Below the pieces are notes generated by a model, which saw only the letters and a list, made by a program, of their open reading frames with translations, was not told the DNA's origin and made no database searches. Below are positions 46,290 through 57,756 of a DNA stretch of 64,000 nucleotides, in pieces. A program made the position numbers and the translations under genes. The stretch spans positions 20,152,899 through 20,216,898 of the forward strand of contig NC_052394.1 in NCBI RefSeq assembly GCF_009389715.1. Direction: 5' to 3'. Each line of letters begins with the position of its first letter. Position 1 is the stretch's first letter. The DNA comes from Phoenix dactylifera (Eukaryota > Streptophyta > Magnoliopsida > Arecales > Arecaceae).

Positions 46290-48330
46290 CAGAAATTCTA
46301 GTTCAGAAATAGGCCTTCCATCAGTCAATAAACCTGCAGTGGGACATACTGTGCTCTTGGTGCACCAACACTTCTATCTTTTCTCCATTCCCATGGTTTC
46401 TCAGGGTTTGGTGAATCCCAGAGACCTCTATGTCTGGTACGCATTTCTTTTTGTCCCACTGAGAGCATCATTCAAGCAAAGGATAGAGTTGGTAACATTT
46501 TCAAAGGATTATAAAATGTGATGGCTGATGCTGCTGGAACTCCCTTCTGCAAATTCAGGGAACTGATTATAGGTCACATAATTAACCTTCTCTTCAGCAT
46601 CTTCTCCTGCAAGAGCTTGACAGGGGCATCTGCAGAGCAGTTAAGCATGAAGGCAAGGACTTAATCTTGATTTCTCACCTATACAGATACACCATTACAA
46701 TAAAGATCTCTGACACATCGACAATACTGATCATCTCCATATGCATGAATTTGCAAACTCTTCCTTTGGATAAGCTTAACCAGCTCATCCATAACCTCCT
46801 TCCCGTAAGGCATTGATCTCCCTGTTGGCTTCTCGAAGATTATGACAAGACAAATGATGACAATATAGGTACAAGTTTCTTCTCTGTCCATCAAATTTGT
46901 TCCCTCATACCATAGTCTAATTCAGTATTTACTTGTGAGGGCCTTATAATTCAAACAATTTAAGACCCTGTAATCAAATAATTTTTTTCTCATTTTTATT
47001 TTGAGGGAACGAAAATTAATTGTTTCACTCATAATAAGTAAATGTTACGATAGAGATTTGGGTGACCTACATCCTGCATTATTGATCAGCTTCTGAAGTG
47101 CATCGGCCTTTGTGCAGTTCTTCACAGTTGAGCCATGGTCCTCTCAATGGTTGTCTTGCATGTTTCATAGAATGCGTGCCAGTTCTCTTGGGTCTGCAGT
47201 GTCCACATGCAACGTAAAACTCTATCAGCAACAGTAATTGCATCAACCTATCAATAGAGGTCAGTCATAGGAGATGATCAAAGCCACATGTTTTCAACTT
47301 GATGTTGAACTATTCATGGTTAAGAGTAAATCACAGGCAATGCCTGCAGTTTAAACTTCACTCGTGGCAGTGATGATGAAACAGTGTAGGTTTCTTCAGG
47401 AACCAAGATGCCCTGATGAAAGAAGGATGAAAAATACCATACAGCGCCTAGATGGAATAGAAGAGTGAACAGTTTTGTGAAAAAATTTCTGGTGTGAACA
47501 GCTTGATGGGATTCCACAGGTTTCACCTCAGCATCTGCTTTCTGATTCCTTGTCAATGTCAGAGGACAAGCTTGGTTGCTTCTTCTAGTATTCTTGGACG
47601 TGGCTTGGCTTCCTTCCATGCCACTGATAGTTTCTTGTACCTATATTAAGTAGGAAAGCATAAAAATGGACCTCTTCAGCTACTCAGGGGTGTCATGCTC
47701 TTCTAAACTAATACTGTTTACAGACTATTAATTGTTAATTAGCATCATGTTGTCTTTGTGACTCATAGAAGAGCTCGTTAGTGTGTATGTAACACTTGAG
47801 GGCAAATTTCTCTTAAATGCTACAGACTCGAGCTACATGTGGATGGCAAGGCAATCCATCCCAAGATCACATTGCCATCTGCTTTGGAACCGGAAGTGAT
47901 ACTCTTGCAGGTGTGCTTTCTTTCTTTTTCATTCTCCCATTGTCTTCCTCATCATTTCTTACTAGACTACAAATGAACTAATTGTTGAAGTTTGGTCTAA
48001 CACGCTAAGAGCAAATTGTGATATCAATTGGTCTGCGCTTTTTTGGAGGAGACATGTTGTCTCAGCCCTTCTGGAACCATGATATCAGTAAAAATTGAAG
48101 AGAACTTAAGTTTCCAGTGGAGAAAAGTTACAAAAATGTTATCTTTGATATGAGCTCATGGATAAAATACTATTGATATCTTTAGCTTCAGACAGCAGAA
48201 ACACGAAAATAGTGGTGGTGGTGATGAGTTGATGATAAACACCTGAGAGGTTATGCCGAAGGTAAAAAGATCATGAGCCTCATGGGATGTGCAGGCTGGT
48301 CACAGTCTCCTCTGAAAAATTTGAGGTATT
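46290..48330 (-). pseudogene. Decayed CAN-type staphylococcal-like nuclease gene (duplicate B)
   Basis: Remnants of every exon of the neighbouring copy can be followed on the minus strand: exon 9 near 46320-46440, exon 8 near 46560-46625, exon 7 at 46676-46840, exon 6 near 46920-46975, exon 5 near 47085-47250, exon 4 at 47336-47411, exon 3 at 47527-47645, exon 2 near 48030-48090 and a scrap of exon 1 near 48250-48320. Exon 7 still reads [18 protein letters not shown] but has lost the segment that encodes GIDAPE, which carries catalytic Asp and Glu, and it ends in an in-frame stop. Exons 3, 5 and 6 have multiple frame breaks. The start codon region is gone. It cannot make a working nuclease. 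Confidence 0.85.
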
Positions 48331-49577
48331 TATCATATTCCTCCAATAATCTATTACACTTTATTCTACTCAGATGTACAGAGGAAGAGGGGAAACAGTA
48401 TGAAGTTTGCTAGGGGAGACTTGAGAAGTCAAGGTGAGGAGGCCACAGAGAGATGCAACACATGGCATTGCCTCATTGCAAGATGTTTCAAGTTGCTGGG
48501 GAAAATCAAATACAGTTCGGTGAAATGGATCTGTTGAATATAGGAGGCCAAGGCAGTCAGAACCTGATCTTAGAATTCCATGGTATTGATGTAACCTGAA
48601 TATTCTATGTAGTGGTCCAGCCTAGATCAAGTGGTTCCCAGACAGTGGACCAATCATGCAGCCATGGTCTCTGGGTGAACATCACACAAGCATGTCCTTC
48701 GTTCATCTGATGTTGCTACCTGTTTTGCACCTGAGGGCAGGTTGGTTTCTTCAGTAGCTGTTCATGCATTTTCCACAATGTCTCTCATTTGTTTTCTAGT
48801 AATCATGAAAACAAATCTATTCTGCTCGTTGACATGATTCTTAAGAACTAGCTTTCTCTTGACCTCTGCATTAGCTGGAAAAAAAAAACAATGGAGAAAA
48901 GCTGGTTTGACCAGTTTCTGCCACCGAAATTATCGCACCAAATAATTTTTCAGTCTCCTGCATAAATTTTAAGTAATGTTTTCAGGGCTCAACAGATGTC
49001 GCAGTGGCAAAACAAGAAAAAGGGTTGCTCCCCATTATTTGTTCTATATGACTGAGTGCAATAATGAAGTTTCAATGCCTTTTTCTGAAGGATATTTTTA
49101 TGTCGATAAAACGCTAATGAGATTCCTGCGCAAGATTTTGCTATTTGTGAGTTTTTCTATTCAAATATACAGAAATGGTACTTCTCCTTCTTTTTTTTTG
49201 ATGTAATATGGAGGAAGCAGAAATGGTAGGTACTTCTCACAAAAACAGAAGAAAGTGTACAACAAATAACACACCAGTGAAACATCATTGAGACATTATT
49301 ACATATTTAATGTACAGATGAGTTGCACAAGCATCTCATTAACTACTAACATACAAGATCAAGAACTAGTCACACGACTCTCAATTGATGCTGATTATAT
49401 TTTTATCCCCATTTCCTGGTGTTGCGCCTGCCGTAAAGCTCTCCCAGATGTCACTCTTTCTTGATTCCCACACTTTGTTAAAGAAATTCTTCAATTTCGT
49501 GTGAGAATACCAAAGAACACAGGCACATCTTGAGCTCCCTAAGGCAGACTTCATCCCAGAAGCAGGCCTTCCATCGG

Positions 49578-51657
49578 TCAATGAACCTGCAATGGGACAT
49601 TCACCGATCTCCATGCACCATTGCCTCTATCTTTTCTCCATTTCCATGGTTCCTCGGGGTCCGGTAAAGCCCACAGACCTCTCCGTGCATTGCGTGCAGC
49701 TCCTTCCCACTGAGATTTTATGATTTATGCAAAGATTTGAGTTCATAAAATTTATAAAGGATTACAAAATACGAAGGCCGATGCTACTGGAACTCACTCT
49801 TGAGAATTCAGGGCGTTGCTCATGGGTTACATAATGCCATGCACAGCCTTTCTTCAGCATTTGCTCCTGCAGGAGAAGGTTGGAAAGCACATCAGCAGCA
49901 GAGCATCAAGTACACAGGTAAGAACTTGCTCTCACCTGCACAAATACACCGTCGCAATAAACATCTCCAACACATCGACCATATCTATCTGGGCCATATG
50001 CATGGATTTCTAAGCTCTTCCCCTGAATGAGCTTCACCAGTTCATCCTTAGCTTCCTTCCCATAAGGCATTGGGCCTTCTGGTGCATCAATTCCCCTGTT
50101 GGCTTTTCATGTCACGACAAGACCATTGACAACAATACAGACACAAGCTTACCGTCCATGAACATCTAAATTTTGCTCATTACCTCAGCCTAATTCGATA
50201 TTTCTTTGCTAGGATCTCCTCATTGTTTCGACCTTTAATAACCCTGTAATGGAAGTTTTTTTTTCAGTCATTGTAAGTAACAATACTATGATAGATAGTG
50301 AGTTGGATGACCTATATCCTGCATCTATGATACGCTTGTGAAGTGCATCTGCCTCTGAGTAGCTTTCTCAGCACGAGCCCTGCTTCTCTCGATGGCTGCC
50401 TCATGTATTTCTAGTGGCACACTGGCTGACTCTCTGGGTCTTTTGTGTCCACGTACACAGTTAAACCGTCTCCATCCACAACAGCTCTTGCATCAACCTA
50501 ATACCAGAGATCATATGAGATAAATAAAGCTGCAGGGTTTTCAACTTGATGTCAAGTCCTACAAGGTTAATGCTATCTCACAGGCAGTGTATGCAGCTTA
50601 AATTTCACTCCCTCAGGCAATGATGATGAAGCACTGGAGGTTTCTCCAGGAGTTTGGGGAGAAGGAAGACCATAGAAAGCCAAGATACCCTGATCAACAA
50701 CAAGGATGTCAGACTCTTTATATATAAGGCCTATGAGATAAAGATGCTCAAATAACCTCATCCTTATATGAAGAGGAAAGTGAACCACATATTCTAAAGG
50801 TCCTGGTGCAAACAGCCTGCATGGGGGTCTAAGAATTCACCTCGACTTCTGCATTCTGAATTCGCTTCAAAGTCCGAATAACAAGACTGGCTGCTTCTTC
50901 TGGTGTCTTTGGCGGTGGTCTCGCTTCCTTCCATGCCTCTGATAGTTTCTTGTACCTACATTAAGTTCGAAAGCAATCAACCTCTTCATCTACTCAAGGT
51001 CAGGGGACCAACTAATACAGATAGTATTCAATTAATACTGACAAACTTAGAAATCTCAATTCGTGGGTATAAAACCACAGGAAAACCGAGAACAGCATCC
51101 TGTTAATACCACGGACTCAAGCAGCTCATGAGTCATGAATCACAAAAGTCGATTCCCTGAGTGTTGTCTTCCTCATCTTTTCCCACTTCACAACTAAACA
51201 AAGTGTTAAACACTGGGTAACAAGCTAAGAGTGAGTATTATACCAAATAGCCTGTGCTTTCTTGGAGGAGACCACATGGCGGCTCAGTCCCTCCGGAACC
51301 TTTTTTGACATTGAAAATTGAAGAGGATCTAATGTCAATCTTTAATGAAATGAAGACATGGATAAACATATTTATATTGAATAAAATTTGGTGGCTTAGC
51401 CTCCCTTTCTCTCTCTCTCTCAAACAAAACAAAAAAAAAGACATGGATAACTACTATTGATGCCTTCACAAAGATGGCGGAGATGAGGTGATGATGGTTA
51501 CCTTGGAGGTGATGTCAAAGTTGAAGAGATCATGAGCTAGAGCAGAGAGGCCAACGGTGGCCGCTGTCACCCCATGGGGACCTAAGGATTGGGGCTCTTC
51601 GGGAGGTATGGACAGGTTGCAGTCTCCCCTCACAAATTTGAGAATGGCGTTTCCCAT
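49578..51657 (-). pseudogene. CAN-type Ca2+-dependent staphylococcal-like nuclease, nearly intact but frameshifted (duplicate A)
   Basis: Exons on the minus strand: 51502-51657, 51244-51299, 50841-50955, 50582-50689, 50312-50497, 50184-50243, 49936-50095, 49798-49866, 49578-49709. All splice sites are GT-AG. The N-terminus [13 protein letters not shown] suggests myristoylation of Gly2, as known for CAN proteins at the plasma membrane. [20 protein letters not shown] and [10 protein letters not shown] are family hallmarks. The nuclease core includes YRIRLRGIDAPE (catalytic Arg, Asp, Glu), [10 protein letters not shown] and [12 protein letters not shown]. Exon 5 is two bases short of the length its phases require: single-base losses near 50436 and 50362 put it out of frame and give an early stop. 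Without them the protein would be about 347 aa, near the family norm. It is either a young pseudogene or the consensus has errors there. Plant CAN enzymes cut DNA and RNA, possibly in programmed cell death. Confidence 0.8.
51353..51450 (+). mobile_element. Micro-insert with poly(A) tail and 13-bp target duplication
   Basis: AAGACATGGATAA at 51353-51365 recurs at 51438-51450. The 72 bases between end in CAAACAAAACAAAAAAAA. The decayed paralogue has the uninterrupted site (CATGGATAAAATACTATTGA near 48158), so this insert entered duplicate A after the 3.1-kb duplication. It lies in the first intron of the nuclease gene. It fits a strongly truncated LINE or other A-tailed retro-insert. Confidence 0.7.
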
Positions 51658-51936
51658 CTCTTTCTCCTTGCTATCTCTCACACACTGGGTTGCTCGGAGG
51701 AGCGATAGGAAGAGAGGAAGAAGAAATGGGAAAGAGCTTTTGTTTGTGGTAAATGGGAAAGAGCTTGGAAGCCTGTTAGGGAAGACCGGAGAATTGAGAG
51801 CTTAAAGTGAGGTGACTAGGACCACAGTGGATGATGTGACACGCGGCGGAGTTTCATTGCCTATTGTTCAAGTTAGTATTAAAAAAAAAAAAGAATTGCT
51901 GTGGTTCGGTGAGATGAGTATGTTTTTGTCAAATTG

Positions 51937-51994
51937 AATAATTGCCTTCTTTGCCGAGCAAAAAAATAAAAAATAAAAAATAATTGCCTTCTTT
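51937..51994 (+). mobile_element. Micro-insert with A-rich tail and 16-bp target duplication
   Basis: AATAATTGCCTTCTTT at 51937-51952 recurs exactly at 51979-51994. The 26 bases between are GCCGAGC plus an A-rich tail broken by single T. The pattern matches the other micro-inserts here. It lies upstream of nuclease duplicate A. Confidence 0.6.
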
Positions 51995-53139
51995 AAAATA
52001 AAAAAATGAATCCGTTGAGTAATCGATTCGAATCCGTGGGGTCTTGACCGTCAGCGAGAACCATGCTTCCAAGGGAAAGTGTGAATTTCAAAAAAAAAAA
52101 TAAATGTTTTATTAAAAATATTATATATGGCATGGTGAAGGAGCCAAAACTACTGCAATAGCTTTTATAAGTGTTGTCATTGGTCATTAGTTTAAACCTC
52201 CACTGGAGCTAACCTTCTTACCATCTGGATTGGAGATGCCTGATCTGATTCACCGGATTGGGTATTTGGTTCCATGAGCGGTGTGCTTGTAGCAATCGCA
52301 AATTATTTTAGACGCGTAGCAAGCAAATCCATTTGGTACTCGGTTGGGCCTCAATGGTTGTTATTTATTTCTTGCCTTGAATTATGGGGCAGTAGGAGGC
52401 CAGGATGAAGCGTCGGCAGGCCAAAAGTGGCTTTCTGTGGGGCCTTCAGTCCTCCCAAAAGCAGCCGCCATTGATCTAGAGGATGAGGGACGGCAATTGG
52501 AAGCTAATCTAGATATCCGAGGCAACTCTGCTTGAGTCATCAGAGGAGTTTATTCCTGCATTTGTTGAGTCTTGAGCTTCACACAAACACAATGGCATCA
52601 GTGCGATGTAAAACACATAACATCAGCAAGGGATTAGGATTGCTTTAGAAATTCACTAATGGTTGTTAATGTATTCAATGATTTACCACGGTTGATAACA
52701 ATAACAATTGAGATGCGCGGCTTAGAGAATATGATCGTGAAATATGATGCTGTAGCAGCAGCCGTAGCATGGGGAACTCGAAAGAGGCTATTGTGATCCC
52801 GATCTTAGACAATATACGCTGACTCTTCGGATCTTCTCAGTGGGCCAAGGGGCTCTAACCCATCATTTGGGTTAGCTAATTCATTGTCCTATGGTCCTTT
52901 ATTAGCAACTTTTTCGGATCACAATTGAAAACTGTAGACAAAGAGGAAGTTCAGTGGAAAGATCAGCTTCCATTGAGGTTCGTCTTCTTTTTGGTTCCCA
53001 TGATCCGTGTGAGGACGAATTCCCATTGCCATTGATAAAACCCTTTGTTTGAGGATCAATTCGAACTAATTAAACATGACCTTTCCTGGGGAGTCTCATT
53101 CTGAAAAAGAAGGTTCTAATGAATTCGAGAAAATAGCAC
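51995..53139. other. Intergenic DNA
   Basis: No gene is recognised. 52700-53100 has a more balanced composition than the AT-rich surroundings and might derive from another genomic or organellar source, but it matches nothing that I can name with confidence. Confidence 0.3.
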
Positions 53140-53371
53140 ATTATGGCCATAACCAGCTAAAGATCATTGCCATCTCACGAATTGGGTTCGAAGCAATAAA
53201 GCTATTTTTCTTTTAGTAGATCGTGCGTGGGTCTATTCCAATCCAAATGAGCTGGAATAGACCATTATGGCCATAACCAGCTAAAGATCATTGCCATCTC
53301 ACGAATTGGGTTCGAAGCAATAAAGCTATTTTTCTTTTAGTAGATCGTGCGTGGGTCTATTCCAATCCAAA
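53140..53371. repeat. Perfect 108-bp tandem duplication with an inverted filler
   Basis: 53140-53247 and 53264-53371 are identical over 108 bp. The 16-bp junction includes TGGAATAGACC (53253-53263), an exact inverted copy of GGTCTATTCCA (53230-53240) just upstream. Perfect identity implies a recent event. Confidence 0.9.
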
Positions 53372-53669
53372 CGACCTATTTAAACCCTAGACGTAGATAG
53401 GTTCCAGATAAAATAGTCAAATAAAGTTCGGTCGGATGCGGGTAATGGTACATCCCACTCCGAAATCCGATCCGATATCCCTTAATCTAAATCCCCTTTC
53501 CGATCCGACCCGAAGTGGGTATGGACCAGGCATGGTTGTTGGAGCTTTTGCGGAGCAGGTACAAATATTGGCCGATCTGACCTATACCTAATTCATTGCC
53601 ATCTCTATTGGATGGAGACTTTTCTGAATTGACCTTAGCTTTTGGGGAGAATATTGCAGTTATGTGATC

Positions 53670-54975
53670 ATAGTCCTACGTCAAAAACACCTTTATTCCG
53701 AAAAAAAGTGAAAGGGAGAATATAAAAAGTTAGATCATCATGTGATTTATCCGGATGAGAAAATTTGGAGGATTATGACCTTGTCAAAAAATTGTATGAC
53801 CCCACTATAAGGCTGTTAACGAGACAGGTCCTTCCCAAGCCGGGGAAAAAAGCCCGAGCCCGACTTGGTCCAACCAAGCTTCGTGGATCTAAGGCCCCTG
53901 TAGTTTCTGGCAGAATCAAGCCCTTGGCTATATCTCTGAAGGGCGCTCAGTTTCCCTTGAATCCGGTCACTGGGCCAATGAGGACTAACTAACCGGCCCA
54001 CTAACAGCCCTACCCCATAATCAAAATAGCATCAAGAAAAATTGATAAATATTTTATTTTAACATAACGTTTTTTTCCGATGGTATTACAAAATAAATGG
54101 CTCCCTTGAATGTTTGACTCATGGACCTCTAATTGCAGAGTATTACCTAAGCATCCAAGGTTTTAGCATTATATGTACACCATATCCGGCATGTGTTACC
54201 CCGGTGAACTACAAAAAGAAAAAATACAGCAAGATTATTATATACATGATCGGATTGAATAGCGCATATCTGAGGGTCAAATCCTAAAGCCATCCTAGAT
54301 CCTAATAAATTTTAATTATAATTCCCAAATCCTTTTCAAATCTTATAGAGTTTGCTAAACATATCCTATTAGGATTCGGATTGGTTGGATACCCGAAAAA
54401 ATCCATTTGGCTATCATCCCTGTACGTGAGCAGTAACCTTACATCAAAAACACCTTTATTCTGAAAAAAAGTGAAAAGGAGATTATAAAAAGTTAGATCA
54501 TCATGTGATATCTCCGGAATGAGAAATTTGATGGAGAATTGTGACCCATCATTATAAGTTTGTCAAAAAAAGATTATGACCCATCGTTAGAAGATTGTTA
54601 ATGAGAACGGTTGCTCTCAAGCCTGGAAAAAAGGCTGAATTGAGTCCGGGACAAAGCCCGACTTGATCCAACCAAGCCTCGGGGTGGGGCAGAATCAAGC
54701 CCTTGGGCTCTATCTGTTAACCCCAGCTCAGTTTTTCTTGGATCCGGTCACGAGGCCCATGATCAAAATAGCATCCAGAAAAATTGATAAATACTTTTTT
54801 GTCTTAAAATAATGTGGTTTTCTGATGGTATTACAAAATAAATGGCTCTCTTGGATGTTTGATTCATGGACCTCTAATTGCAGAGAATTACCTAATCATT
54901 TAAGATTTGAGCATTATATACACCATATCTGGCATTGTGGATGCAGGCGAACTGTAAAAAAGAAAAAGTGTAGGA
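53670..54975. repeat. Diverged direct repeat, two copies of about 550 bp
   Basis: About 53670-54235 and 54432-54975 are collinear. Landmarks are the AAAAACACCTTTATTC block, AAAAGTTAGATCATCATGTG, AGAATCAAGCCCTTGG, the TGATGGTATTACAAAATAAA block and GCATTATAT.TACACCATATC. The copies are separated by about 200 unrelated bases. Neither has coding capacity. Many substitutions and small indels point to an old duplication. Confidence 0.85.
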
Positions 54976-56719
54976 TAATTAAGTTGCACCACTATGTAAT
55001 ACCACATAGTTTTACTAACTTAAAAAGTAATTTCGGAAATTTAGATGTCTTAAGGCTGCATTTGGTAGAAGGATAACGTTTGGAAGGTTGTCCCTCAAGG
55101 GATAAGTTTTTTTCATTTGTTTGGGCCAAAAGACTGGGCCGGTCAAGTGGACCGGGCACTGGGTCTCACATTGATGCACTGAACATAGTCTCTATCTAGC
55201 AACCACAAGAATAATCATGTTAGAATGCAAAGAATAAGGATTTTGAAGTGGAGAAGTTCTTCTGTTTGAGAACTCCTTAAGTCCTGATTACTTATATTTC
55301 TTTAATTTTTGAAAGAGAGATGCTTTTTTGTCTCTCATTTTGGTGGAGTGGTACAAAAAATGCTTTGTGGTGTTGATCAATCAGATAAAAAGCTCCTTAT
55401 GCCATTGCTGCAGTAGCATGGCTCGCACTTTATAATTTGATCATGCCTCCATGAATCACACCAACCCCCCGAGTTGCCACCACCTTTTTGTGCAGTTCGG
55501 CTCAAAGAACTTTTTTTTGTGTGTGAGTGATCCAAGCCATGTTGCATCACTTTAGTAGTGTAGAAGAAGGTTCTCAAGATCTGGGCAAGTGTGTGGGTCT
55601 ACTAATGTGCAGAAGATATGATTAACCTCAGGTAGCTTTAGTAAGTTTGAACTGCGCATACATTTCGTTCTCATATTATTTTTATTAACCTCATGCATAT
55701 GAAGTATACTCTGTTTGAGGAATCTATAACCTTAAAAGATCGTTTGTTTTAGAGGGTGGCTTGCATGATGAAGTTTGTTAGCCTTCTCATCCCATAATCG
55801 CTCTCTCATCCCTCGTCAAAAATAGTGGCCTCGAAACAAAGATGCATTAAACTTCTATGGAAGAGTTAAAAATTTGAGAAGACATGGGTGAAAGAAATGC
55901 CTTCGAAACAATTTTGAGGACCCGTACAGATGTGTGCTTGTATAGTCCCACATCGGTAATTCACTGCCATAGATTTTGTGTATTTATATAGTACTAAATA
56001 ACTCAAATAGTATCTTTCAGCGAGTCCTTTTAGTGAGGCCCTCGGTTGCGACAACAATGAGATTATAGGCCATGCATTTCTCAGAGAGAATTGGCATGGT
56101 ATTAAAGCAGATTATAGAAAAGTTTGGCATAAAAGGAGACATTTTTTATGATAAAGGCACGCATTTCAATTCAAACACCAAATCTTTGCTTCATTGCTTA
56201 GCTCAGCAAGGTTTCTTTCCAGTCATAAAAATAAGTTTATGACCCATCTTTTATGGTGCAGATCAGGCATGGGCTTATCCTTGTATCAACAACAGACTAA
56301 TGCACTGCAAAACAAAGTCCCACCCTTAACAATCATTGATAGGTAAATATTGGGGTAGTTTTGATTTTTTTGTTACATTTTACCCCCACTTCATATGATT
56401 AGGGGATTTATTCTTGGATGTCAAATTAACTAGCAAGTTACTGATTGTAAAGCCGAATGTGGAGGCTCTGTGGAAGCAATGGTTGTAACCTAGCTAAAAA
56501 GAGATTCCTCCTGTTGCTTACTCTGGAAGTAGCTTTTTGAAGTGTGTGAAATATCTGACTTCGTTTCAAGGAGAAGAGTCAGTGGGTGCACTTGCTGCTT
56601 TAGGGAAAGTAGTACTGCCCTGCACCAAAGAAAGGAATCTACCAGCTTAATAAATTTCGAGACTCAAGACACCATCTCCACACTCTTCCAGTCTAAAGAC
56701 CGAACTACACTGAAGTACA
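54976..56719. other. Intergenic DNA, with TRIM-like LTR fragment and HMA-gene leader
   Basis: Apart from the LTR fragment at about 55915-56108, no element is seen. 56560-56719 precedes the ATG of the HMA-domain remnant and may be its old leader. Confidence 0.4.
55915..56108 (+). mobile_element. TRIM-like LTR fragment
   Basis: TAGTCCCACATCGGTAA at about 55934 and the following TTTATATAGTACTAAATAACTC block, ending GCCCTCGGTTGCGACAACA, match the terminal repeats of the TRIM-like elements at 19 and 21 kb. TGGTATTAAAGC at 56097-56108 resembles the Met-tRNA primer site. No second terminal repeat was found nearby. It is a solitary, old fragment. Confidence 0.45.
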
Positions 56720-57468
56720 ATGGCTGTAAGTATCCCTTCTTCGCCTTAAATCACAACTTCTGTACCTAACTGGAGGAAAATGGTATGTTTTGGTGGGTAA
56801 TCTAGCGTGCAGCAAATTTTAGACTATGATCATGGTGGTCAAAAGACAACAGATCTGTCTCTTTTATTCCTTTCCCCAGAACATTAATATGATGTCCAAG
56901 AATGAAGTTCTTCTATTCCTCTGCAACTTCATTTCTCTTACTTGCGTATGATCGCGGAGCAATCAATACTCCTGCATGTCAACACTTGATGGGTTTCTTT
57001 TTCCTTTTTTTTGCTAACTTTTCTGTTCTCTTCTTTTCATCAAACAGTTGGTGGAGTTGAAGGTAGGAATGCACTGTGAGAAGTGCATCAAAGCAATCAA
57101 GAAGGCCATCAAAAAAATTGAGGGTAATGTTCTTAGTTTGGCATATGTATTTTCTAATATCATATATCCCTTCTCTCATGTTTTCTCATCCTCTGTATAA
57201 CTTTGTACCACAAATAGACGTATAACAGTTCATTGAACTTTACTCATAAAAATAAATTATAGTTCTCCATATTTCTCAATATATCAATTTGCAGTTTGCG
57301 TTGTGTTCCTAAATTTAAAATTGTTCCATTTATGCTGAGATGCGCAGATATTGAGACTTACAGGCTTGACAGACCTCAACAAGATCACTGTGACAGGCAA
57401 CGTTACATAAATGAAGAGTAGTCAGAGTACTGCACAAAATTGGAAAAAATGCCTCTTCCTGGGAGTGA
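56720..57468 (+). pseudogene. Remnant of a small heavy-metal-associated (HMA) domain gene
   Basis: Exon 1 would be ATGGCT at 56720-56725 before GTAAGT. Exon 2 (57048-57123) encodes LVELKVGMHCEKCIKAIKKA with the metal-binding MxCxxC motif intact. Exon 3 from 57348 starts DIETYRLD in phase, but the following conserved DLNKITVTGNVT and VVRVLHKIGKNASSWE segments lie in two other frames, so at least two indels and a stop interrupt it. The stop after SSWE is at 57466-57468. Intact relatives are single-domain proteins of about 70 aa, related to copper chaperones and HIPP-type proteins, though no CaaX end is visible. Splice sites look good. Most likely a recent pseudogene; sequence error in exon 3 is the alternative. 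Confidence 0.75.
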
Positions 57469-57756
57469 AGACTAAGAACTAACGGATGAAACCCCACCTT
57501 TGGATGATACTTTCTTCACAACCTCACAATTATTATGCGGTGGAGGCGTTCTACTAGCTGTAAGATGATTGAAAGCACCATTTCCTGTATAACATGGGTA
57601 ATTTTAACCTTGAAGTCTCTTGGTGATTTCAGTATTATGTACTTCATTATTATGTGGAAGCCATGCACGTGGACTAAGTTGTTTGTCCAAGCTGATCATA
57701 AAGATTATTGGCATTGATAGATTATTTGTCAAGGGCATGTTCAGTATTGCTGCGAT

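Larger units (their letters stand above)
45880..51920. repeat. Tandem duplication of about 3.1 kb carrying two CAN nuclease genes
   Basis: 45880-48530 and 49010-51920 are collinear. Both share the downstream flank (GTC(A/G)ATAAAACG near 45952 and 49101; the CACAAGCATCTC block near 46128 and 49326), all nine nuclease exons or their remnants, and the upstream flank (GGTTCGGTGA-like block near 48515 and 51904). Exons are better conserved than introns. The left copy is much more degraded. Confidence 0.85.

Noticed and set aside
49160-49250. Another T-tailed micro-insert upstream of 49250
   Set aside because: The flanking similarity is imperfect, and the paralogue near 46020-46070 also has the intervening sequence, so it predates the duplication or is not an insertion.
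52620-53140. Possible organellar DNA insert
   Set aside because: The composition differs from the flanks, but I could not match any stretch to a plastid or mitochondrial gene that I know well. A nucleotide search against organelle genomes would settle it.
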